Assembly: GCF_028867705.1 (NCBI RefSeq) | Contig: NZ_CP066171.1 | Location: 620,001 to 684,000, forward strand | DNA from: Thermoleophilum album | GTDB lineage: Bacteria > Actinomycetota > Thermoleophilia > Solirubrobacterales > Thermoleophilaceae | Length of the DNA stretch: 64,000 bases | Reading direction: 5' to 3' | Part shown: one piece after another, positions 57,394 to 64,000 of the stretch | How the letters are laid out: each line of letters opens with the position of its first letter | How positions within the stretch are numbered: position 1 is the first letter of the stretch | Notes under the pieces: generated by a model | Seen by the model: the letters and a program-made list of their open reading frames with translations, nothing else | Told to the model about the DNA's origin: nothing | Databases searched by the model: none | Program-made: the position numbers and the translations under genes

Positions 57394-57397
<4 letters not shown>
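54857..57397 (+). CDS. MmpL-family RND transporter
   Basis: 846 residues with two repeats of a membrane helix, an external domain and five helices. [19 protein letters not shown] and [19 protein letters not shown] are the paired MMPL signatures with the proton-relay Asp-Tyr. The first external loop has a Gly/Ser-rich insertion near residues 112-160. MmpL proteins export lipids or glycolipids to the envelope or extrude drugs. It starts 13 nt after glnA but has no obvious ribosome site, and its 3' end overlaps the convergent YyaL-like gene by 4 nt. Confidence 0.92.
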
Positions 57398-59352
<1,955 letters not shown>

Positions 59353-59358
59353 GCTGCG

Positions 59359-59364
59359 AGGCTA
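59359..59364 (-). promoter_or_regulatory. Leaderless-type -10 element TAGCCT
   Basis: On the minus strand TAGCCT ends 6 nt before the GTG at 59352, the same hexamer as upstream of tgt. Confidence 0.55.
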
Positions 59365-59402
59365 GCGGCGCCGTGCGCGAGCGCGGGCGCGGGGCATGGC
59401 GC

Positions 59403-60323
59403 TCAGCCGCCGAAGAGCCGCCCGACGTGCGCCGCCACGAGTTCCGGCTTCTCCTCGGCGATGAAGTGGCCGCTGTCGGGCACTAGCTCGAGGCGCATCC
59501 GGGGGGCGTTGCGCTCGAATCCGCCGAGGAGGTCGGTAGCGATGAAGCCGTCGCCGGTTCCGAAAAGCAGTGTCACCGGCAGTTCTAGCCGCGCGTCGCG
59601 GTAGCGGCCGCGCACGATCGGCCAAAGCTCGCGCGCAAGGAAGGTGCGGTAGAGCAAGGAGCTCGCCCGCGCTCGTTCCGGAACTGCCAACACGTCGAGG
59701 TAGGCGTCGAGGTCGCCGCTCGTGAGCGCACCGCGGTGGTGGAGGTCGCGCACGAGCAGCCGCCGCACGAGCCGGCCGTCGCGGATCACAGCTGCGCCGA
59801 CGTGGGGGGCCGCCACGGCGAGCTGGTACCAGAAGCGGGCGAACGCCGGCAGTTTGCGCAGCTCGAAGCGCTGCCAAGGATGGGTGATGTTGAGCGCCAG
59901 GTAACCGCGGAAGCGCTCGGGCGCGCGCAAGCAGAGAAGAAAACCGATCCAGCCACCCCAGTCGTGGCCGACGAGCCCCACGTCGCTCTCGAGCCCGAGG
60001 CGGTCGAGCAGGGCGAGGATGTCGCCGGCGAGCGTCTCCTTTTCGTAGCCGTGGGCCGGCACCTCGCTCCAGCCGAAGCCCGGCAGGTCGGGCATCACAA
60101 GACGGAAACGTTCGGCGAGCTCAGGCACGAGCTTGCGCCACTCATACCAGTGCTGGGGCCACCCGTGCAGCAGCACCAAGGGGGGCGATGTCGGGTCGCC
60201 CGCTTCGGCGACATGCAGCTCAAGACCGTGTGCCACCACCCAGTAGTGCCGCACCCCTGGCACCTCGGGCAGCGCCGGCTGGGCCGGCGGGAGCGCCCGC
60301 TGCGGCGTCACGCTAGCCACCAC
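59403..60323 (-). CDS. Alpha/beta hydrolase, epoxide-hydrolase/dehalogenase-like
   Basis: 306 residues from the GTG at 60323, with GGGAG 5 nt upstream; the start overlaps the ligase stop. LVLLHGWPQHWYEWR (HGxP oxyanion), LPGFGWSEVP, LVGHDWGGWIGF (nucleophilic Asp) and DSGHFIAEEKPE (His) match the Asp-nucleophile branch that contains epoxide hydrolases and haloalkane dehalogenases. It acts in the cytoplasm. Translational coupling to an acyl-CoA ligase suggests a shared lipid or aromatic substrate route. Confidence 0.88.
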   Translation of the reverse strand: MVASVTPQRALPPAQPALPEVPGVRHYWVVAHGLELHVAEAGDPTSPPLVLLHGWPQHWYEWRKLVPELAERFRLVMPDLPGFGWSEVPAHGYEKETLAGDILALLDRLGLESDVGLVGHDWGGWIGFLLCLRAPERFRGYLALNITHPWQRFELRKLPAFARFWYQLAVAAPHVGAAVIRDGRLVRRLLVRDLHHRGALTSGDLDAYLDVLAVPERARASSLLYRTFLARELWPIVRGRYRDARLELPVTLLFGTGDGFIATDLLGGFERNAPRMRLELVPDSGHFIAEEKPELVAAHVGRLFGG

Positions 60324-61767
60324 CGTTTCTCCCTTCGAGCGCGTGCGACGAAGGCATCTCGCGCACCTGCGCACGCTTGATCTTGCCGCTCGCCGTTTTC
60401 GGCAGGGCGTCTACGAAGTCGACGATCCGCGGATACTTGTAAGGGGCTGTCGCGCGGCGCACGTGTTCCTGGAGCTCGCTTACGAGTTCAGGCCCGGGCT
60501 CGAAACCCGGTCGCAGCACCACCACGGCCCGCACGACCTGCCCACGAATCTCGTCCGGCGCGGGCACGGCCGCCGACTCGGCGACCGCCGGGTGGGCGTT
60601 GAGCGCCGACTCGACCTCGAACGGGCCGATGCGGTAGCCGGACGAGATGATCACGTCGTCGGCACGGCCCTCGAACCACAGCCATCCGTCCTCGTCGCGG
60701 CGCACGCGGTCGCCGGTCCGCCACACCCCCTCCGGTCCGTCGAGGAAGAACGTCGGCACCGTGCTGGGGTCGCAGCAGAGCTCGCCGCTCTCGTCGACCC
60801 ACACCTTGAACCCGGGCAAAGGCTTGCCCATCGACCCGGGTCGCAGCGGCTCGCCGAGCGGCACACCGGTCAGCGCGCCGGTTTCCGTCTGCCCGTAGCC
60901 GTCGCGTACCTCGACTCCCGCTTCGCTGCGCCACGCCTCGATCGCTGGGGCGTCGAGGGGTTCACCTGCCGCTACCGCGTGACGGAGCGGTAACGGCCGC
61001 AGCTGCGCGCGTTTCGCGACCGCGCGGTACTCCGTCGGCGACATGCAAAGAACGGAGACGCGCTCGCGCTCGATTATCGCCAGACGCTCTTCCGGGTCGA
61101 AGCGCGCGTCGTGCAACAGCGCCGCTGCGCCCCGCAGCCAGGGCGCGATGAACGTGTTGCGCGCCGACTTCGACCAGCCCGCCGCCGCCGTGCACCACGC
61201 GACCTCGCCGGGGCGCGGTGCGTACCAGTGCTCGGCCTGCACGCGCTGGCCGAAGAGGTAGCGCTGACCGTGACGGATCGGCTTCGGCTCGCCCTGGGTC
61301 CCGGACGTGAAAACGATCAACGCCGGATCGGTGGGGGAGAGGTCGACGGCGGGCGCGGGTGCGGCCGCGAACAGGCGCTCGTCGGGCAGCGTCAGCACGG
61401 TGCCGGTGAAACCGCTCGCTTCGACGCGCTCGAGGTCGCGCTCGTCGCAGACGATCGCGCGCGGGGCGACAGCATCGATCCGCTTGCGCAGGTCGCTCGC
61501 GGTCAGCTGTTCGGTGCAAGGCTGGGCGACAGCGCCGATCCGCCAGCAAGCGAGCAGCGTGTAGACCCACTCGGGCCGGTTGCCGATCACCGTCATCACG
61601 ACATCGCCGCGGCCCACGCCTTGCGCCACGAGCGTTCCCGCCAGGCGCGCGGAGCGGTCGGACACCTCGCCGAACGTGATCTCGCGCCGCTCGCCCGTAC
61701 GATCGATCGCGATGAGCGCGAGCTGCGCGCGGTCGCGTCGGTCGACGATGTCGCGAGCGAAGTTCAC
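60313..61767 (-). CDS. AMP-dependent acyl-CoA synthetase
   Basis: 484 residues. VFTSGTQGEPKPI is the ATP-binding P-loop (usual FTSGTTGxPK), DGYGQTETG the A5 motif, RTGDRVRRDEDGWLWFEGRADDVI the hinge and A8 region, and KTASGKIKRAQVR the catalytic-Lys loop (A10). Closest in style to medium-chain or benzoate-type acyl-CoA ligases that activate carboxylates to CoA thioesters. It is preceded by a TetR-type regulator gene (48-nt gap) and followed by the overlapping hydrolase gene. Confidence 0.93.
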   Translation of the reverse strand: MNFARDIVDRRDRAQLALIAIDRTGERREITFGEVSDRSARLAGTLVAQGVGRGDVVMTVIGNRPEWVYTLLACWRIGAVAQPCTEQLTASDLRKRIDAVAPRAIVCDERDLERVEASGFTGTVLTLPDERLFAAAPAPAVDLSPTDPALIVFTSGTQGEPKPIRHGQRYLFGQRVQAEHWYAPRPGEVAWCTAAAGWSKSARNTFIAPWLRGAAALLHDARFDPEERLAIIERERVSVLCMSPTEYRAVAKRAQLRPLPLRHAVAAGEPLDAPAIEAWRSEAGVEVRDGYGQTETGALTGVPLGEPLRPGSMGKPLPGFKVWVDESGELCCDPSTVPTFFLDGPEGVWRTGDRVRRDEDGWLWFEGRADDVIISSGYRIGPFEVESALNAHPAVAESAAVPAPDEIRGQVVRAVVVLRPGFEPGPELVSELQEHVRRATAPYKYPRIVDFVDALPKTASGKIKRAQVREMPSSHALEGRNGGG

Positions 61768-61815
61768 GCCAGTGTTCTCGCCGCCATCAGTCTGACAACC
61801 CAGCTCTCTCGTGCG

Positions 61816-62559
61816 TCACGAGCCCTTTTCCGCGCTGTCGGTTGGTTCGTGCGCGGACGAGGAGGAGCCGCGCTCGGCCATCTCGGTAGGTCGCGCCCTG
61901 CCCGCGCCGCTCGCGAGCGTCGCTCGGGCGCGCTCCATCAGGCGCGCGGCGCCCTCCCAGTAGAGCGCGAAGGCGACCGCGGCGAGACGCTCCCGGTCGA
62001 GGTCGGGGCGCCGGGTCGACCACTTGCCGAGCGCTTCCATGCCGCCGACGAAGAGCCGCGCGATTACCTCGTCGCCAGGCGTCGGCCGCTCGCTGTCACC
62101 GCCGTAGGAGGCAGCGATGCGGCGCGCGACGAGCGTCGTCACACGCTCGACGATCCGCTCGAGCTCGGCGCGTGCCCGTGGCTCGTGCACTTCGGCGACG
62201 AGGATCCGCCAGGAGTCGCGCCGTTCGGCGACGAAGTCGAGGAACGTGCGGATCGCCACGCGCGTACCGCGCTCGGGGTTCTTTTCACCGGCGAGGGCGC
62301 GTTCGAGGCGCTCTTCGAGTTCGCGTCCGTGGCGCTGAAGCACCGCCAGATGCAGCTCGAGCTTGCTCGGGAAGTGCTCGTAGATGAGCGACTTCGATAC
62401 GCCCGCCCGGCGGGCGATCGCGCCGATCGACGCGCCCTCGTAGCCACGTTCGGCGAACACCTGCAGCGCTGCGTCCAGCAGCGACTCGCGGCGTTCGTCC
62501 CCGCTCAAACGCCGCCTCGTCGGGGTGTCGCCGCTTCTGCGGTCCTGCAGATCGCCCAC
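61816..62559 (-). CDS. TetR-family transcriptional regulator
   Basis: 247 residues from the GTG at 62559. The helix-turn-helix is SLLDAALQVFAERGYEGASIGAIARRAGVSKSLIYEHFPSKLEL, followed by a ligand-binding helical domain and a Ser/Glu-rich tail. It precedes the acyl-CoA ligase and hydrolase genes on the same strand and probably controls them, as many TetR regulators of fatty-acid catabolism do. It is divergent from the riboswitch and NlpC/P60 gene. Confidence 0.9.
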   Translation of the reverse strand: MGDLQDRRSGDTPTRRRLSGDERRESLLDAALQVFAERGYEGASIGAIARRAGVSKSLIYEHFPSKLELHLAVLQRHGRELEERLERALAGEKNPERGTRVAIRTFLDFVAERRDSWRILVAEVHEPRARAELERIVERVTTLVARRIAASYGGDSERPTPGDEVIARLFVGGMEALGKWSTRRPDLDRERLAAVAFALYWEGAARLMERARATLASGAGRARPTEMAERGSSSSAHEPTDSAEKGS

Positions 62560-62666
62560 GACGGTACGGCACTCTTGCAGAGGCGGGCGCTTCGGTGCAC
62601 GCTGCACCAGCGCAGGAGCTGCGCCGCAGGGGATGAATACAGCGGCGAGATCTGATAGCGTGCCGC

Positions 62667-62812
62667 CAACGCCGAATCCGCGCTCGCAAGCGCGGAGCGG
62701 GGGACCCAATTGGTGGCCGGGTGCCACCAGGGGCGAACCCCGCTGCCTCACGGTAGCGGGGAGCGCGATCTCTTCCCGCGCGAGCCCGTCAGCTAACCCC
62801 GCAGGCGTCGGA
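62667..62812 (+). promoter_or_regulatory. c-di-AMP riboswitch (ydaO-yuaA type), second copy
   Basis: CCGAA, a GC hairpin (CCGCGCTCGCAAGCGCGG), GCGGGGGACCCAA, a long stem (TTGGTGGCCGGGTGCCACCA), AGGGGCGAA and GCGAGCCCGTCAGCTAAC followed by CCGCAGGC reproduce the class consensus. The last block ends 14 nt before the GTG of the NlpC/P60-like gene. This regulon (riboswitch before wall hydrolase) is a known actinobacterial arrangement. Boundaries are approximate. Confidence 0.92.
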
Positions 62813-62820
62813 CAGAGACC

Positions 62821-63459
62821 GTGGACCCCGACGGGAAGAAACAACGGCCTGCACGTCTGCTTGCTGTCGCCGCCGCAGCTGCGGCGATCGCTGCCGCTGC
62901 CGCTCCCGCCTTCGCGGAGACCAGCGGAGCGACCGGTTCCAGCGCACCGGCCGCGGCGGGCGCGGTCACGTCCACGGGCGGCGGGGCGATGTACGTGCCG
63001 CCGGCGGGCAAGGCACGGCTCGTCAACGGGCGCGCGATCGCGCCGGCCGACGCGCCGCCCGAGGTGCGCCGCGTCATCGCCTTTGCGAACCGCATCGTTT
63101 CGAAGCCGTACCGCTACGGCGGCGGCCACCGGCCGTTCGCGAAAGGCCTCGACCGCGGCTACGACTGTTCGGGTGCCGTCAGTTACGCGCTTTTCGGGGG
63201 CGGCTTCCTGGACGCGCCGCTCGACTCCGGCTCGCTGATGCGCTGGGGCGAGCGCGGCCGCGGTCGGTGGATCACCGTTTACGCCCACCGCGGCCACACG
63301 TTCCTGGTGGTGGCGGGTCTGCGCTTCGACACCGGCTACCGCGACGCCGAGGCGCGCGCGGCGTCGCGGCGCTTGGGACTGCCCCGCACCGGCCCGCGCT
63401 GGAGCCGCAAGATGCGCCCGACGCGCGGCTACGTCGCTCGGCATCCCGCGGGCTTTTGA
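62821..63459 (+). CDS. Secreted NlpC/P60-like cell-wall peptidase
   Basis: 212 residues from the GTG at 62821. A signal peptide (LLAVAAAAAAIAAAAAPAFA) leads to a short linker and a catalytic domain: VIAFANRIVSKPYRYGGGH, the nucleophilic Cys in RGYDCSGAVSYAL, and His in YAHRGHTFLVVAGLRFDTG. NlpC/P60 enzymes cut peptide stems of peptidoglycan. The family's third polar residue is not obvious. Control by the upstream c-di-AMP riboswitch would tie wall cutting to c-di-AMP levels. Confidence 0.85.
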   Translation: MDPDGKKQRPARLLAVAAAAAAIAAAAAPAFAETSGATGSSAPAAAGAVTSTGGGAMYVPPAGKARLVNGRAIAPADAPPEVRRVIAFANRIVSKPYRYGGGHRPFAKGLDRGYDCSGAVSYALFGGGFLDAPLDSGSLMRWGERGRGRWITVYAHRGHTFLVVAGLRFDTGYRDAEARAASRRLGLPRTGPRWSRKMRPTRGYVARHPAGF

Positions 63460-63690
63460 GCAGCGCACTGCCGCGCGGCGATCCGTCCGGCGGGCCTCGC
63501 ACCAGCCCGAGCCCCCGAGGCGGCCGAGCAAGCGCGGGGCGGGGTATTCTGCCGGTACCGCACGCCCGGCCGCGCGGTGGGAACTGCCTAGCGAACGAGC
63601 CGGCGCGGCGAGCTGCCACCGCTCGCCGGCACCGGGCTAGCGCCGGTAGATAACGACAAGTCGCAGAGATCGAGGAGCGCCGAAGGAGAT

Positions 63691-64000
<310 letters not shown>

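Overview
The window is very GC-rich, bacterial chromosomal DNA, densely coding on both strands, with strong third-position G/C, frequent GTG and TTG starts and many 4-bp start/stop overlaps. The gene content points to the Actinomycetota: uvrC-rapZ-gap-pgk-tpiA order, Tad-pilus TadE-like genes, a PknB-like kinase, an MmpL-type transporter, two c-di-AMP (ydaO-type) riboswitches, and LexA. The deep-branching class Thermoleophilia is my best guess, because of the CcmF-type cytochrome c maturation, the alkane/fatty-acid-type acyl-CoA genes and the many secreted proteins with Arg-rich C-terminal domains. That assignment is inference. No phage, transposase, integrase or CRISPR array was seen.
Layout. 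1-3.2 kb: end of a glycosyltransferase, a crotonase, UppP and two small membrane proteins. 3.3-7.2 kb: a Tad-pilus-like cluster with two TadE-like proteins, a MinD-like protein with a broken P-loop, and a fusion of a TadG-like anchor, a VanY D,D-carboxypeptidase and a lytic transglycosylase. 7.4-15.5 kb: MaoC hydratase, UvrC, RapZ and the glycolytic run gap-pgk-tpiA-gpmI. 15.7-17.5 kb: Hsp20 and Tgt. 17.5-20.7 kb: a Ser/Thr kinase, a lipoprotein and a phosphoesterase in one operon, then a DUF3467-like protein. 20.8-25.8 kb: RlmH, ArgS, a secreted alpha/beta hydrolase, CcdA and CcmH. 25.8-34 kb: tRNA-Gly, secreted proteins of unknown or hydrolase type, an FAD-linked oxidase and a GST-like protein.
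34-41 kb: a surface cluster. A four-gene minus-strand operon encodes an LPFTG-anchored protein, a membrane-anchored protein, a PKD-domain protein and a seven-repeat kelch propeller, with a seven-repeat PD40 propeller divergent from it. 41-45 kb: a GGDEF-EAL protein and a metzincin-like protease. 45-49.3 kb: CcmE (CxxxY type), CcmF, a CcmI-like protein, SecG and a degenerate phosphoesterase. 49.4-52.2 kb: tRNA-Leu, LexA, RNase P RNA, a cytochrome c, then a c-di-AMP riboswitch in front of an unknown membrane protein. 52.3-64 kb: an AhpD-like/HxlR pair, GlnA, an MmpL transporter, a YyaL-type thioredoxin protein, a TetR/acyl-CoA ligase/hydrolase operon, a second c-di-AMP riboswitch before an NlpC/P60-like protein, and the start of an acyl-CoA dehydrogenase.
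Two patterns run across the window. About a dozen genes have a TANNNT hexamer 6-8 nt before the start codon and no Shine-Dalgarno sequence, which suggests leaderless transcription. Cell-wall functions also recur (UppP, VanY/SLT fusion, LPXTG protein, NlpC/P60, PknB-like kinase), two of them close to c-di-AMP control. The items most worth follow-up are the TadG-VanY-SLT fusion, the riboswitch-controlled unknown membrane protein, the LPFTG surface operon, the altered HIGH motif in ArgRS and the CxxxY CcmE in a split Ccm system.
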